64,000 nucleotides of DNA from contig JARGPU010000002.1 in assembly GCA_029210325.1 (NCBI GenBank), positions 62,001-126,000 of the forward strand, given 5' to 3'. This document shows positions 17,773-26,813 of the stretch, piece by piece (position 1 is the first letter of the stretch; each line of letters starts with the position of its first letter). This DNA comes from Alcanivoracaceae bacterium (GTDB taxonomy: Bacteria > Pseudomonadota > Gammaproteobacteria > Pseudomonadales > Alcanivoracaceae). Under the pieces are notes generated by a model. It did not search any database, was not told the origin of the DNA, and saw nothing but the letters and a program-made list of their open reading frames with translations. A program made the translations under genes and the position numbers.

Positions 17773-18807
17773 ATGGATCAGAACAAAGGCAAGGCCCTGA
17801 CCGCCGCATTGGCACAGATTGAACGTCAGTTCGGCAAGGGTTCCGTCATGCGCATGGGCGACCAGAAGCGTGAGCGCATCCCGGCTATCTCCACCGGCTC
17901 ATTGGGTCTGGATGTGGCTTTGGGTATTGGCGGCCTGCCCAAGGGCCGGATTGTCGAGATCTATGGTCCGGAGTCCTCGGGCAAAACCACTCTAACCTTG
18001 TCGGTTATTGCTCAGGCTCAGAAGCAGGGCGCCAACTGTGCCTTCGTTGACGCGGAGCATGCACTGGACCCGGATTATGCTGAGAAGCTGGGCGTAAAAC
18101 TGGACGATCTGATCGTTTCACAGCCGGATACTGGCGAGCAGGCACTGGAAATTACCGACATGCTGGTGCGCTCCGGTGCGGTTGACGTGATCATTGTCGA
18201 CTCGGTGGCGGCGTTGGTGCCGAAGGCTGAAATCGAAGGCGAGATGGGCGACTCCCATGTTGGTCTGCAGGCCCGGCTGATGAGTCAGGCATTGCGCAAA
18301 ATCACCGGTTCGGTGAAAAACGCTAACTGTCTGGTCATCTTTATCAACCAGATCCGTATGAAGATCGGCGTCATGTTCGGCAACCCGGAAACGACTACCG
18401 GTGGTAACGCCCTGAAGTTCTACGCTTCGGTACGTTTGGATATCCGTCGTATCGGTGCGGTCAAGCAGGGCGATGAGGTCACGGGTAACGAAACTCGGGT
18501 CAAGGTTGTTAAAAACAAGGTGGCGCCTCCGTTCCGGCAGGCAGAGTTCCAGATTCTGTACGGCCATGGCATCAATGTGCTGGGCGAGATCGTCGATATG
18601 GGGGTGCAGCTTGGCCTCATCGACAAGTCCGGTGCCTGGTATGCCTACAAAGGCGACAAGATCGGTCAAGGTAAGGCCAATGCCTGTGATTACCTCAAGG
18701 AAAATCAGTCTGTTCGCGATGAAATCGAGACAGCTATTCGGACCCAGTTGTTGGCCGTTCCGGTTGCAGCCGGGGCTCCGGAGGAAGTCGTAGAGGCAGA
18801 TGACTGA
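17773..18807 (+). CDS. recA: Recombinase RecA
   Basis: 344 residues. RecA forms filaments on single-stranded DNA, catalyses strand exchange and triggers LexA cleavage. The ATP-binding Walker A is GPESSGKT (65-72), Walker B is in the [14 protein letters not shown] region, and the DNA-contact loops (the [21 protein letters not shown] and [22 protein letters not shown] segments) are intact. A strong AGAAGGA site precedes the ATG. The stop overlaps the recX start by 8 bp, so the inhibitor is translationally linked. Confidence 0.99.
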   Translation: MDQNKGKALTAALAQIERQFGKGSVMRMGDQKRERIPAISTGSLGLDVALGIGGLPKGRIVEIYGPESSGKTTLTLSVIAQAQKQGANCAFVDAEHALDPDYAEKLGVKLDDLIVSQPDTGEQALEITDMLVRSGAVDVIIVDSVAALVPKAEIEGEMGDSHVGLQARLMSQALRKITGSVKNANCLVIFINQIRMKIGVMFGNPETTTGGNALKFYASVRLDIRRIGAVKQGDEVTGNETRVKVVKNKVAPPFRQAEFQILYGHGINVLGEIVDMGVQLGLIDKSGAWYAYKGDKIGQGKANACDYLKENQSVRDEIETAIRTQLLAVPVAAGAPEEVVEADD

Positions 18808-19264
18808 GCTTCAGTCCAACCTGCGCCGCGCCGCCCTTGATTGGTTAGGGCGGCGCGACTACTCCCGCACTGAGCTCACCCGCAAACTGAAGCGCAAGTT
18901 CGGCGAGGAGGCAGAGGCCGACTTTGCCGAACTGTTCAGTTGGCTCGAAGAGCACCGTTTTCTCGATGAATCCCGCTATCTCGACATACTTATCCGTTCT
19001 GCCATAGAGCGGGGTCATGGCCTGTTGCGTTTACGCCAGGATCTCAGGCAACGGGGTATTACTCCGGCGCTGATCGATCAGGCTCTTGCTAGTCTGGAGG
19101 TCGATTGGTTCGAGTTGGCCCGCAACCTGCGAGCCCGACGTTTCGGCCTGAAACCGGTTGCCGACCAGAAGGAAAAAGCCCGCCAACTTCGCTACCTGCA
19201 ATACCGAGGCTTCACTGGCGAGCAGTGTTTTTACGCAATTGATGCGCCTGAGGAGGATATCTGA
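18800..19264 (+). CDS. recX: Regulatory protein RecX
   Basis: 154 residues, mostly helical with three repeats of a three-helix motif; the patterns [36 protein letters not shown] and [16 protein letters not shown] are characteristic. RecX binds in the groove of the RecA filament and limits its growth and coprotease activity. It overlaps recA by 8 bp and shares the SOS promoter. Length and position are normal. Confidence 0.95.
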   Translation: MTELQSNLRRAALDWLGRRDYSRTELTRKLKRKFGEEAEADFAELFSWLEEHRFLDESRYLDILIRSAIERGHGLLRLRQDLRQRGITPALIDQALASLEVDWFELARNLRARRFGLKPVADQKEKARQLRYLQYRGFTGEQCFYAIDAPEEDI

Positions 19265-19351
19265 AGGCCTGATGCCTTCGAACTGGCAGGCAAAACCCCC
19301 GGGCAGGTATACTCCCGCCTTTCAATTCGCCAGCCCGGACCCCCTGATCCC

Positions 19352-21979
19352 ATGAAAAGTGCTGACATCCGCCAGGCCTTTCTCGACTACTTCGCCAAAC
19401 ACGGCCACACCGTCGTTGCCAGCAGCTCGCTGGTTCCCCATGACGACCCGACCTTGCTGTTTACCAATGCGGGCATGAACCAGTTCAAGGATCTGTTCCT
19501 TGGCCGGGAGAAGCGTGACTATGTTCGTGCAGCCAGTAGCCAGCGTTGTGTCCGCGCTGGTGGCAAGCATAACGATCTGGAAAATGTTGGCTATACAGCT
19601 CGCCACCACACCTTTTTCGAGATGCTCGGTAACTTCAGTTTTGGTGACTATTTTAAGCAGGATGCCATTCGCTTTGCCTGGGAGTTTCTGACCGCGCCTG
19701 AGTGGATGAATATCCCAAAAGAAAAGCTCATGGTTACGGTTTACGCCAGTGATGATGAAGCTTTTAATATCTGGGCTAACGATATGGGCGTGCCCCATGA
19801 GCGCATTGTGCGTATCGGTGACAACAAGGGCGCACCCTATGCGTCAGATAATTTCTGGACCATGGGCGACACCGGTCCCTGTGGTCCATGCACAGAAATT
19901 TTCTACGATCACGGTGAGGAAATATGGGGTGGCCCGCCGGGCTCGCCAGAGGAAGACGGCGATCGCTTTATCGAAATCTGGAATCTGGTGTTTATGCAGT
20001 TTGATCGCCAGCCCGATGGAGAGATGAAGCCGTTGCCCAAGCCCAGCGTAGATACCGGCATGGGCCTTGAGCGGATTGCTGCGGTGATGCAGCACGTTCA
20101 CTCGAATTATGAAATTGATCTTTTTCAGGCGTTGCTCAAAGCAGCGGCGCAGGCCACTGGCTGCAAGGATATGGAAGAAAAATCCTTGCGCGTTATTGCT
20201 GACCATATCCGTTCTGCCTGCTTCCTGATCTGCGACGGTGTGATCCCGTCCAATGAAGGTCGCGGCTATGTGCTGCGCCGCATTATCCGTCGTGCCTTGC
20301 GTCATGGACATAAACTCGGTCAAGACAAACCGTTCTTCTACACTCTGAGTAAAGCTCTTGTGGCAGAGATGGGTGATGCTTACCCGGAGCTAGCGGATGC
20401 TCAGGCGCGTATTGAAAAAGCGTTGTTCGCAGAAGAAGAGCAGTTCGCACGGACATTGGCGGACGGCATGAAAGTTTTTGAGGCTGCGGTAGCTAATCTG
20501 CCTGGTAAAGTGATTCCCGGTGATGTGGTCTTTGCGCTTTACGATACCCATGGCTTTCCGGTGGACTTGACTAACGACGTCGCACGGGAGCGTGACCTTA
20601 CCCTGGATATGCAAGGGTTCGAAGCTTGCATGGAGCAGCAGCGCAGCCGTTCCCGTGGGGCAGATGCATTTGCCAACACCTACAATGATCGTCTGCAAGT
20701 TGACGCGGTCAGTGATTTCTCGGGTTACGACCGTCTTGCTGATATGGCGGAAGTAGTTGCCCTGTATCGTAACGGCGAGGCAGTGCAGGCATTGAATGCT
20801 GGTGAAGACGGCATGGTAGTGCTGGCTAAAACACCGTTTTATGCTGAGTCAGGTGGTCAGGTGGGTGATACTGGTGTGCTCACCAATGATGGCAGTCGAT
20901 TTGTGGTTGCCGACACCCGTAAGCGCCAGCAGGCCCATTTGCATATCGGCGTGCTAGAGCAGGGTGGTATCAAGCTGGGTGATCGTCTGGCAGCACATGT
21001 GGATGAACAGCGTCGCCACGCCATTATGCGTAATCATTCTGCCACTCACTTGATGCATGCAGCACTGCGTCAGGTGCTTGGTGAGCATGTCAGCCAGAAG
21101 GGCTCACTGGTTAATGCAGAGTATCTGCGTTTTGACTTTTCCCATGGTGCGGCGGTAACTGCCGAGCAGATTGCGGAAATCGAAATGATTGTTAATCGGC
21201 AGATTCTTGCTAATGCCGCCGTATCGACGGATTTGATGGATATTGATTCTGCCCGTAAGGCGGGAGCCATGGCCCTGTTCGGTGAGAAGTATGACGATCA
21301 GGTGCGCGTGCTAACCATGGGGGCAAGTGGTTTTTCCAAGGAATTGTGTGGCGGCACTCATGTGGTACGCACTGGCGATATCGGTTTGTTCCGGATCATT
21401 TCCGAAGGTGCCAGTAGTGCCGGCGTTCGGCGTATCGAGGCGGTGGCTGGTGAACGCGCGCTGGCGGAAGTGCAGCGTCTGTCACAACTGGTTAGTAACA
21501 GCGCTGCTTTACTGAAAGCTGCTCCTGATCAGTTGCCGCAGCGTCTTGAGCAGCTGGTTAGTCGTAGCCGTGAGTTGGAAAAGGAAGTCGATCGCCTCAA
21601 GCAGAAACTTGCCTCTGGCACCGGAAATGACCTCAGCGCTCAGGTGCAGGAGGTCAACGGCGTGAAGTTACTGGCCGCCCAACTCGATGGTGCTGACGGC
21701 AAAGCCCTGCGCACCGCCATGGATAAGCTCAAGGACAAACTGGGCTCCGCAGTCATCCTGCTGGCCGCGCCGGAAGGTGACAAGATCAGTATTGTCGCTG
21801 GTGTCACCAAGGATTTGACTGACCGCTTTAATGCAGGGGAGCTGGTTCGCCATGTCTCCGAGCAGCTGGGCGGCAAGGGCGGTGGTAGGGCAGATATGGC
21901 GCAGGGTGGCGGCACGGATCTGGCGGCCTTGCCCAAGGCGCTGGCGGATATCCCGGGCTGGATCGCCTCCAGATCGTAG
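19352..21979 (+). CDS. alaS: Alanine--tRNA ligase
   Basis: 875 residues, full length. The N-terminal class II aminoacylation domain has motif 1/2 sequences ([34 protein letters not shown]) and the DTGMGLERI motif 3. The editing domain has the zinc-binding HSATHLMH and CGGTHV motifs that remove Ser/Gly mischarged on tRNA-Ala. The C-terminal C-Ala domain ends with [15 protein letters not shown]. The gene order recA-recX-alaS-lysC-csrA is the typical one for Pseudomonas-like bacteria. Confidence 0.99.
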   Translation: MKSADIRQAFLDYFAKHGHTVVASSSLVPHDDPTLLFTNAGMNQFKDLFLGREKRDYVRAASSQRCVRAGGKHNDLENVGYTARHHTFFEMLGNFSFGDYFKQDAIRFAWEFLTAPEWMNIPKEKLMVTVYASDDEAFNIWANDMGVPHERIVRIGDNKGAPYASDNFWTMGDTGPCGPCTEIFYDHGEEIWGGPPGSPEEDGDRFIEIWNLVFMQFDRQPDGEMKPLPKPSVDTGMGLERIAAVMQHVHSNYEIDLFQALLKAAAQATGCKDMEEKSLRVIADHIRSACFLICDGVIPSNEGRGYVLRRIIRRALRHGHKLGQDKPFFYTLSKALVAEMGDAYPELADAQARIEKALFAEEEQFARTLADGMKVFEAAVANLPGKVIPGDVVFALYDTHGFPVDLTNDVARERDLTLDMQGFEACMEQQRSRSRGADAFANTYNDRLQVDAVSDFSGYDRLADMAEVVALYRNGEAVQALNAGEDGMVVLAKTPFYAESGGQVGDTGVLTNDGSRFVVADTRKRQQAHLHIGVLEQGGIKLGDRLAAHVDEQRRHAIMRNHSATHLMHAALRQVLGEHVSQKGSLVNAEYLRFDFSHGAAVTAEQIAEIEMIVNRQILANAAVSTDLMDIDSARKAGAMALFGEKYDDQVRVLTMGASGFSKELCGGTHVVRTGDIGLFRIISEGASSAGVRRIEAVAGERALAEVQRLSQLVSNSAALLKAAPDQLPQRLEQLVSRSRELEKEVDRLKQKLASGTGNDLSAQVQEVNGVKLLAAQLDGADGKALRTAMDKLKDKLGSAVILLAAPEGDKISIVAGVTKDLTDRFNAGELVRHVSEQLGGKGGGRADMAQGGGTDLAALPKALADIPGWIASRS

Positions 21980-22052
21980 TCGTTGCTCCTACAAACTCGG
22001 CGCCACTGATGTTAGAGTGGCGCCGCATTTTTCTGACCCCAAGTGGAACTTT

Positions 22053-23279
22053 ATGGCGCTGATAGTGCAGAAATACGGCGGCACCTCGGTCGGTACCGTC
22101 GAACGTATTCAGGCAGTGGCCGAAAAAATCAAACGGTTCGTCGAGGATGGCAACCAGATCGTGGTGGTTGTGTCTGCTATGAGTGGCGAGACAAACCGCC
22201 TGATCGGTATGGCCAGACAGATTCATGATGAGCCCACTCCTCGCGAGATGGATGTGCTGGTATCCACCGGCGAGCAGGTGACCATTGCCCTGTTGTCCAT
22301 GGCGCTGCACAAGCTTGGCCTCGACGCGCGCAGCTATACCGGCTCGCAGGTGTCGATCACGACAGATAGCTCCTTTATGAAGGCGCGTATCGAGCATATT
22401 GACGACAAGTCCGTGCGCGCTGATCTGAATCAGGGCAGGGTAGTTGTGGTAGCCGGTTTTCAGGGTGTTGACCCGCAAGGCAACATTACCACGCTGGGTC
22501 GGGGTGGCTCGGATACCACAGCGGTGGCTCTGGCTGCGGCGCTGAACGCTGACGAATGCCAGATCTATACTGACGTGGATGGCGTTTACACCACCGACCC
22601 GCGGGTAGTGGATAGCGCTCGTCGTCTTGACCGCATTACTTTTGAAGAAATGCTTGAGATGGCCAGTCAGGGTTCGAAAGTCCTGCAAATCCGCTCGGTA
22701 GAATTTGCCGGCAAGTACAATGTACCGCTGCGCGTGCTGCACAGTTTTCAGGAGGGTCCAGGGACCCTGATCACCGTCGACGAAGAGGTTGATATGGAGA
22801 AGCCGGTTATTTCCGGAATCGCGTTTACCCGTGACGAGGCCAAACTGACTCTGCGTGGGGTGCCCGATACCCCGGGAATCGCTTACAAAATCCTCGGCCC
22901 TATTGGTGAAGCCAATATTGAGATCGACATGATCGTTCAGAACATCGGGGCCGACGGTGCTACCGACTTCACCTTCACGGTGCATCGCAACGATATGGCT
23001 CGGGCGAAGAAGATTCTTGAGCAGGTTGCCTCAGACTTGGCCGCCCGTGAGGTTTTGGCGGACGACAAGATCGCCAAGGTTGCCCTGGTCGGCGTTGGTA
23101 TGCGCTCCCATGCGGGCGTGGCCAGTCGTATGTTTCAGACGCTGGCGGCGGAAGGGGTCAACATCGAAATGATCTCCACGTCGGAGATTAAGGTTTCCGT
23201 AATAATTGCCGAGAAGTATCTGGAATTAGCCGTGCGGGCGCTGCATTCGGCATTCGAGTTGGATAAGCCGTCGGTCTGA
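22053..23279 (+). CDS. lysC: Aspartate kinase, monofunctional with two ACT domains
   Basis: 408 residues from the ATG at 22053 ([14 protein letters not shown]). An open frame extends upstream into alaS, but the family start is clearly here. It phosphorylates aspartate, the first step to lysine, methionine and threonine. The kinase domain (1-245) has KYGGTSVG, the [18 protein letters not shown] segment and [11 protein letters not shown]. Two ACT domains follow (about 265-405), which normally bind lysine and/or threonine for feedback inhibition. This is the Pseudomonas-type enzyme located between alaS and csrA. Confidence 0.98.
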   Translation: MALIVQKYGGTSVGTVERIQAVAEKIKRFVEDGNQIVVVVSAMSGETNRLIGMARQIHDEPTPREMDVLVSTGEQVTIALLSMALHKLGLDARSYTGSQVSITTDSSFMKARIEHIDDKSVRADLNQGRVVVVAGFQGVDPQGNITTLGRGGSDTTAVALAAALNADECQIYTDVDGVYTTDPRVVDSARRLDRITFEEMLEMASQGSKVLQIRSVEFAGKYNVPLRVLHSFQEGPGTLITVDEEVDMEKPVISGIAFTRDEAKLTLRGVPDTPGIAYKILGPIGEANIEIDMIVQNIGADGATDFTFTVHRNDMARAKKILEQVASDLAAREVLADDKIAKVALVGVGMRSHAGVASRMFQTLAAEGVNIEMISTSEIKVSVIIAEKYLELAVRALHSAFELDKPSV

Positions 23280-23429
23280 CGCTCGGCAGACACTACGAAT
23301 AAATTCTGCCATAATCCGGGGCCCCATTTGCTCGGACGGGTTGCTTTCCCGTACCAAGGACTCACGGAGAACCGGGCCTTGCAGGTGGGGATTGCGCTCG
23401 ATTGACTACGGACCCCGGAGGGACCAACC

Positions 23430-23618
23430 ATGCTGATTCTGACCCGCCGTGTTGGCGAAACCCTGATGGTCGGTGATGAAGTTACCGTCACCGTATTGGG
23501 AGTAAAAGGTAACCAGGTACGCTTGGGGGTTAACGCCCCCAAGGAAGTCGCGGTACATCGCGAAGAGATTTATCTGCGTATTCAGAACGAAAAAGCAGCA
23601 GATGGTGAACAGAGCTGA
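23430..23618 (+). CDS. csrA: Carbon storage regulator CsrA/RsmA
   Basis: 62 residues with the canonical [12 protein letters not shown] start, the [20 protein letters not shown] core and the [10 protein letters not shown] end; this is the RNA-binding beta dimer that recognises GGA in hairpin loops near ribosome-binding sites. Its own leader carries GGAGGGA just before the start, which may allow autoregulation, as known in E. coli. It lies between lysC and tRNA-Ser, the conserved place in this group. A strong intrinsic terminator follows at 23660. Confidence 0.98.
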   Translation: MLILTRRVGETLMVGDEVTVTVLGVKGNQVRLGVNAPKEVAVHREEIYLRIQNEKAADGEQS

Positions 23619-23659
23619 TATCAACGCTGGGAATTTTTTTTCCAGATGGGTATTATGCC

Positions 23660-23687
23660 GGCGGCAGCTTAGGCTGCCGCCTTTTCT
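23660..23687 (+). terminator. Intrinsic terminator after csrA
   Basis: GGCGGCAGC, loop TTAG, GCTGCCGCC, then TTTTCTT: a 9-bp GC-rich perfect stem with a U tract, 42 bp after the csrA stop. Confidence 0.93.
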
Positions 23688-23732
23688 TAGGGCGATACAG
23701 GTAAGACTGCCAAGAGAAGCAAGCAAGTTTCC

Positions 23733-23823
23733 GGTGAGATGGCCGAGTGGCTGAAGGCGCTCCCCTGCTAAGGGAGTATACGTTAATAGCGTATCGAGGG
23801 TTCGAATCCCTCTCTCACCGCCA
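23733..23823 (+). tRNA. tRNA-Ser(GCT)
   Basis: A 91-base class II tRNA. The acceptor stem pairs GGTGAGA with TCTCACC, the anticodon loop CTGCTAA holds anticodon GCT, there is a long variable arm (TACGTTAATAGCGTA), the T arm has GGTTCGAATCC, and CCA is encoded. It reads AGC/AGU codons. Its 3' end is copied in inverted orientation just downstream (see the inverted repeat). Confidence 0.98.
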
Positions 23824-23875
23824 GACATAAAAAGCCTCGCAATGCGGGGCTTTTTTTATGTCTGGCGGTGAGAGA
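23811..23875. repeat. Inverted repeat joining the tRNA-Ser 3' end and its terminator
   Basis: Bases 23811-23833 (tRNA 3' strand, CCA and trailer) are repeated as the reverse complement at 23853-23875, flanking a GCC..GGC hairpin with an A tract before and a T tract after. The core (about 23829-23857) is a normal bidirectional terminator (AAAAAGCC-tcgcaatgcgg-GGCTTTTTTT); the extra outer arms that include the mature tRNA end are unusual. Confidence 0.9.
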
Positions 23876-23954
23876 TATCTTGAAGTGAATCCTCCCTCGT
23901 TTGGCCTGACGCGCAAAGCGCGCTCGGCTCCGTCAGTAGCGTGGCCGGGGTATT

Positions 23955-23984
23955 GCAAATCATTCCCATTACCATTATTATTCC
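23955..23984. promoter_or_regulatory. Fur-box-like sequence upstream of bfd
   Basis: On the minus strand this reads as consecutive NATNAT-like hexamers (AATAAT, AATGGT, AATGGG, AATGAT), resembling the Fur consensus built from GATAAT repeats. It lies about 30-60 bp before bfd, a gene repressed by Fur-iron in Pseudomonas and E. coli. Confidence 0.65.
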
Positions 23985-24011
23985 CCTGTCATCAAACCGG
24001 GGGGACTTCCC

Positions 24012-24242
24012 ATGTTTGTTTGCCTGTGCAGCGGAGTTACCGACCATCAGATACGCATAGCGGCTGCGTCCGGCTGCGACACGCTGAAACAGCTGCGTGA
24101 CCAGATGGCGGTCGGGGCGCAATGTGGCACATGCCTGGTCCATGCCGCCGCCGTGCTGCGTGAGCAGCGATCCGCCAGCCACACAGCGGCAACACGAGCC
24201 GTACTTGCCACCCCGGTTCATTACTGGCCACAACCAGCCTGA
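24012..24242 (+). CDS. bfd: Bacterioferritin-associated ferredoxin
   Basis: 76 residues. The [2Fe-2S] ligands are Cys4, Cys6, Cys38 and Cys41 (MFVCLCSGVTD and AQCGTC), the unusual Bfd spacing. Bfd binds bacterioferritin and donates electrons to its haem to release stored iron. The first ~60 residues match the family; the last 15 form a poorly conserved tail. bfr follows 59 bp downstream and a Fur-like site lies upstream, so iron starvation should induce it. Confidence 0.95.
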   Translation: MFVCLCSGVTDHQIRIAAASGCDTLKQLRDQMAVGAQCGTCLVHAAAVLREQRSASHTAATRAVLATPVHYWPQPA

Positions 24243-24301
24243 ATTGAGCCTGCGCCCGCTAAGCTACACAATGTATTCTGGATTATTCAGGGAGATAGCC
24301 C

Positions 24302-24778
24302 ATGCGCGGCGAAAAGAAAGTCATCGAATATTTGAACAAGGCACTGGCCAATGAGCTGGTGGCCATTAACCAGTACTTCCTGCATGCGCGCATGTACAAA
24401 GACTGGGGTCTGAAAAAGCTGGCCGACAAGGAGTATGAAGAGTCCATCGACGAGATGAAGCACGCGGATCAGCTGGTCGAAAGAATTCTCTTTCTGGAAG
24501 GCCTGCCCAATCTGCAGGATCTTGGCAAGCTGCTGATCGGGGAAAATGCCCGAGAAATGCTTGAGTGCGATCTGAAACTGGAACATCAGGCGATCCCGTT
24601 ACTGCGCGAGGCTATCGCCTGGTGCGAGCAGGTCAAGGACTATGTGTCCAGGGATCTGCTGCAGGATATTTTGGGCTCAGAAGAAGAGCATGTGGACTGG
24701 CTGGAAACCCAGCTTGGCCTGATTGATTTGGTGGGAATCGAAAGCTATTTGCAAAAACAGATGGAAACCGCTGACTGA
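24302..24778 (+). CDS. bfr: Bacterioferritin
   Basis: 158 residues, the four-helix ferritin-like fold that assembles as a haem-containing 24-mer storing iron. The ferroxidase ligands are visible as Glu18, Glu51 and His54, then the glutamate in the [11 protein letters not shown] helix and the EEEHVDW pair. Met52 is the axial haem ligand, which separates it from haem-free ferritins. The start [12 protein letters not shown] is slightly divergent from the more common MKGDxxVI. It sits behind bfd in a bfd-bfr pair. Confidence 0.97.
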   Translation: MRGEKKVIEYLNKALANELVAINQYFLHARMYKDWGLKKLADKEYEESIDEMKHADQLVERILFLEGLPNLQDLGKLLIGENAREMLECDLKLEHQAIPLLREAIAWCEQVKDYVSRDLLQDILGSEEEHVDWLETQLGLIDLVGIESYLQKQMETAD

Positions 24779-24804
24779 TCGCTCATTTTTAGCGCGGCTG
24801 CGGC

Positions 24805-24833
24805 TTGACTCAGTGAGGGGCTTTCGAAATAAT
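24805..24833 (+). promoter_or_regulatory. Promoter of tRNA-Arg
   Basis: TTGACT at 24805-24810 and AATAAT at 24828-24833 with a 17-bp spacer, followed by a GC-rich discriminator (GCGCGCC) typical of stringently controlled stable RNA genes. It starts about 40 bp upstream of the tRNA. Confidence 0.8.
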
Positions 24834-24873
24834 GCGCGCCTCTTGCGATGGCCTTGGCCACTCGATGAGAAAC

Positions 24874-24950
24874 GCACCCGTAGCTCAGCTGGATAGAGCA
24901 CCAGGCTACGAACTTGGGGGTCGGAGGTTCGAATCCTTCCGGGTGCGCCA
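24874..24950 (+). tRNA. tRNA-Arg(ACG)
   Basis: 77 bases with acceptor GCACCCG/CGGGTGC, D arm GCTCAGCTGGATAGAGC, anticodon loop CTACGAA (anticodon ACG, normally edited to ICG), T arm GGTTCGAATCC and encoded CCA. It reads CGU/CGC/CGA. Confidence 0.98.
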
Positions 24951-24955
24951 TATGT

Positions 24956-24985
24956 AAAAAGGGTCCCTGATGGGGCCCTTTTTTA
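24956..24985 (+). terminator. Intrinsic terminator after tRNA-Arg
   Basis: AAAAAGGGTCCC, loop, GGGGCCCTTTTTT: a GC stem flanked by A and T tracts, starting 6 bp after the tRNA. Confidence 0.92.
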
Positions 24986-25127
24986 TATGGCCCTTCCTCC
25001 TGATAAATAACCACCGGCTATCAGTGCTCTCCCAATATAGCTAATTAGTCTGGCTCGAAGATTCTCATTCCCTCGTTTACGGGCGCAGAATCAAAGTCTG
25101 GATCATGGCTGAACAGGGAGTACGGCA

Positions 25128-25649
25128 ATGAAGCGCTTCTACTATATGACCCGCTCACTCTCCAGTGTGCTTGGCATCAGCCGGGACCTGCAGGAGGTTG
25201 GCATAGGCGAGGGCCGAATTCACGTGATGGGGCGCAACAGCGGCGTTCTGGAGCAGGCTCGAGTGCACACTACGACCATGTTCGAGGAGACCGATATCCT
25301 CCATTTCGGCTTCTTGGGCGCGATTTATGGTCTGCTCGCAGGGCTGTTTATCGGCTTGATGTTGGTCGCCATCGATCCATGGGGCGTTGGTTTGGAGAGT
25401 AGTGCGATTATTGCTGCAACTGCCTTTGGTGCCTGTTTTGGCGCATGGCTTGGCGGGATACGAGGCATTTCAACCGGCAACCACCATATCCAGCCTTACC
25501 TGCACGGTGTTCAGACAGAGGGAAACTACCTTGTCATGATTGATGCGGATGACGCCCGCCAGGTGAGTACTATCGAAAAGGTCATGCAGAGCCGTCATCA
25601 GGAGGCCCGGCAAGCGGGCCAGGAGGATCATTACAGTCCTTTCTTCTAG
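25128..25649 (+). CDS. Hypothetical membrane protein with two glycine-rich spans
   Basis: 173 residues, not recognised with certainty. Residues 1-55 are a soluble N-terminal part that looks like the start of DUF1269-type proteins (short alpha/beta unit, GIGEGRIHVMG). Two predicted membrane helices follow (about 57-82 and 91-113), both rich in small residues and forming glycine-zipper patterns (GAIYGLLAGLFIG; AATAFGACFGAWLGG). The last 50 residues (HGVQTEGNYLVMIDADDARQVSTIEKVM) look like a second alpha/beta half. It stands alone between tRNA-Arg and the convergent GAPDH gene. A possible general stress or ion-related membrane protein; function unknown. Confidence 0.65.
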   Translation: MKRFYYMTRSLSSVLGISRDLQEVGIGEGRIHVMGRNSGVLEQARVHTTTMFEETDILHFGFLGAIYGLLAGLFIGLMLVAIDPWGVGLESSAIIAATAFGACFGAWLGGIRGISTGNHHIQPYLHGVQTEGNYLVMIDADDARQVSTIEKVMQSRHQEARQAGQEDHYSPFF

Positions 25650-25708
25650 GCGACTCTGCACCCGCTGCCGACGGTCAGTGCCGGGCAGCGGGCCCTGCCA
25701 TCCCGGAT

Positions 25709-26704
25709 TCAGGCCATTTTCATTAGCAGCTCAACCATCCTTGAGGTGAATCCCCACTCGTTGTCATACCAGCTCATAAGCTTGGCTTGTCGACCCATCA
25801 CCCGGGTCTGGGCCAGATCGACAATGCTGGATAGCGGATTATGGTTGAAGTCCCACGACACCAGTGGCTCTTCATTGACCCCGAGAATACCTTTTAGAGG
25901 TCCGTCGGCCGCCTCACGCATGGCCTGATTGATCGCTTCCACAGTAACCTCCTGATTTAGCAGGCAATGCAGATCTACCATCGACACATTGATAGTCGGT
26001 ACGCGGATAGCCATGCCGTCGAGTTTGCCTTTCAGGTGCGGCAATACCAGACCAACTGCTTTGGCTGCTCCGGTCTTGGTAGGGATCATCGACATGGTGG
26101 CCGAGCGCGCCCGGTAATAGTCGTTGTGGGCCTTGTCGATCAGGTTCTGGTCGTTGGTGTAGGAGTGGATGGTGGTCATCTGGCCCTGCTCCATGCCAAA
26201 GGCGTCATCCAGTACCTTGACCAGCGGCGCCAGGCAGTTGGTGGTGCAGCTGGCATTGGAAACCACCAGATCGCCTTCCAGCAGAGAGCTGTCGTTGACG
26301 CCGCAGACCACGGTACGGTCCGCATCTTCCACTGGGAAGCTGGCCAGCACCTTGCGGGCTCCGGCATCCAAATGGCCCTGCAGGGCGGCGCGGGTTTTGA
26401 ACTTTCCGGAGCACTCCACCGCGATATCAACGCCAAGCTGCAGCCATGGCAGTTTGGCCGGATCTCTCTCCTTGCACATCTGCACGGTCCAATCGCCGAT
26501 ATGCATCTGCTCGCCATCCAGCTTAACGGGCACGGAAAAGTGGCCGTGGGTAGTGTCGTGGCGGGTCAGGTGGGCGAGCACGCCAAAGTCGGTGAGGTCA
26601 TTAATGGCCACCACACAAATCTGCTCTTGCAGGCCCTGCTCATGAATGGCGCGAACCAGGCAGCGGCCGATGCGGCCATAGCCGTTGATGGCGATACGGA
26701 TCAT
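25709..26704 (-). CDS. gap: Type I glyceraldehyde-3-phosphate dehydrogenase (Epd-like subgroup)
   Basis: 331 residues from the ATG at 26704; an in-frame ATG five codons upstream would place the AGGGGG ribosome-binding site inside the gene. NAD-binding INGYGRIGR at the start, catalytic ASCTTNC (Cys in SNASCTTNCLAP) and the C-terminal SWYDNEWGFTSRM are intact. The enzyme interconverts glyceraldehyde-3-phosphate and 1,3-bisphosphoglycerate. Features such as AINDLTDFGVLAHLTRHDTTHG and SYTNDQNLIDKAHNDYYRARSA recall erythrose-4-phosphate dehydrogenase (Epd), so either substrate is possible. It is divergent from the GGDEF-EAL gene. Confidence 0.9.
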   Translation of the reverse strand: MIRIAINGYGRIGRCLVRAIHEQGLQEQICVVAINDLTDFGVLAHLTRHDTTHGHFSVPVKLDGEQMHIGDWTVQMCKERDPAKLPWLQLGVDIAVECSGKFKTRAALQGHLDAGARKVLASFPVEDADRTVVCGVNDSSLLEGDLVVSNASCTTNCLAPLVKVLDDAFGMEQGQMTTIHSYTNDQNLIDKAHNDYYRARSATMSMIPTKTGAAKAVGLVLPHLKGKLDGMAIRVPTINVSMVDLHCLLNQEVTVEAINQAMREAADGPLKGILGVNEEPLVSWDFNHNPLSSIVDLAQTRVMGRQAKLMSWYDNEWGFTSRMVELLMKMA

Positions 26705-26813
26705 ATTTGCCCCCTGCAATGAATGACTGTACTTCCCAGTGTACCCCCGTAATGCGGGTCGCGTCGCAGGCGGCTAAGACTGTACTATTAGAGGCATAAC
26801 AATAATCAGGTAA

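Noticed and set aside
21831-22052. Upstream extension of aspartate kinase into alaS
   Set aside because: Family proteins start at [10 protein letters not shown]; the extension overlaps the alaS coding end in another frame.
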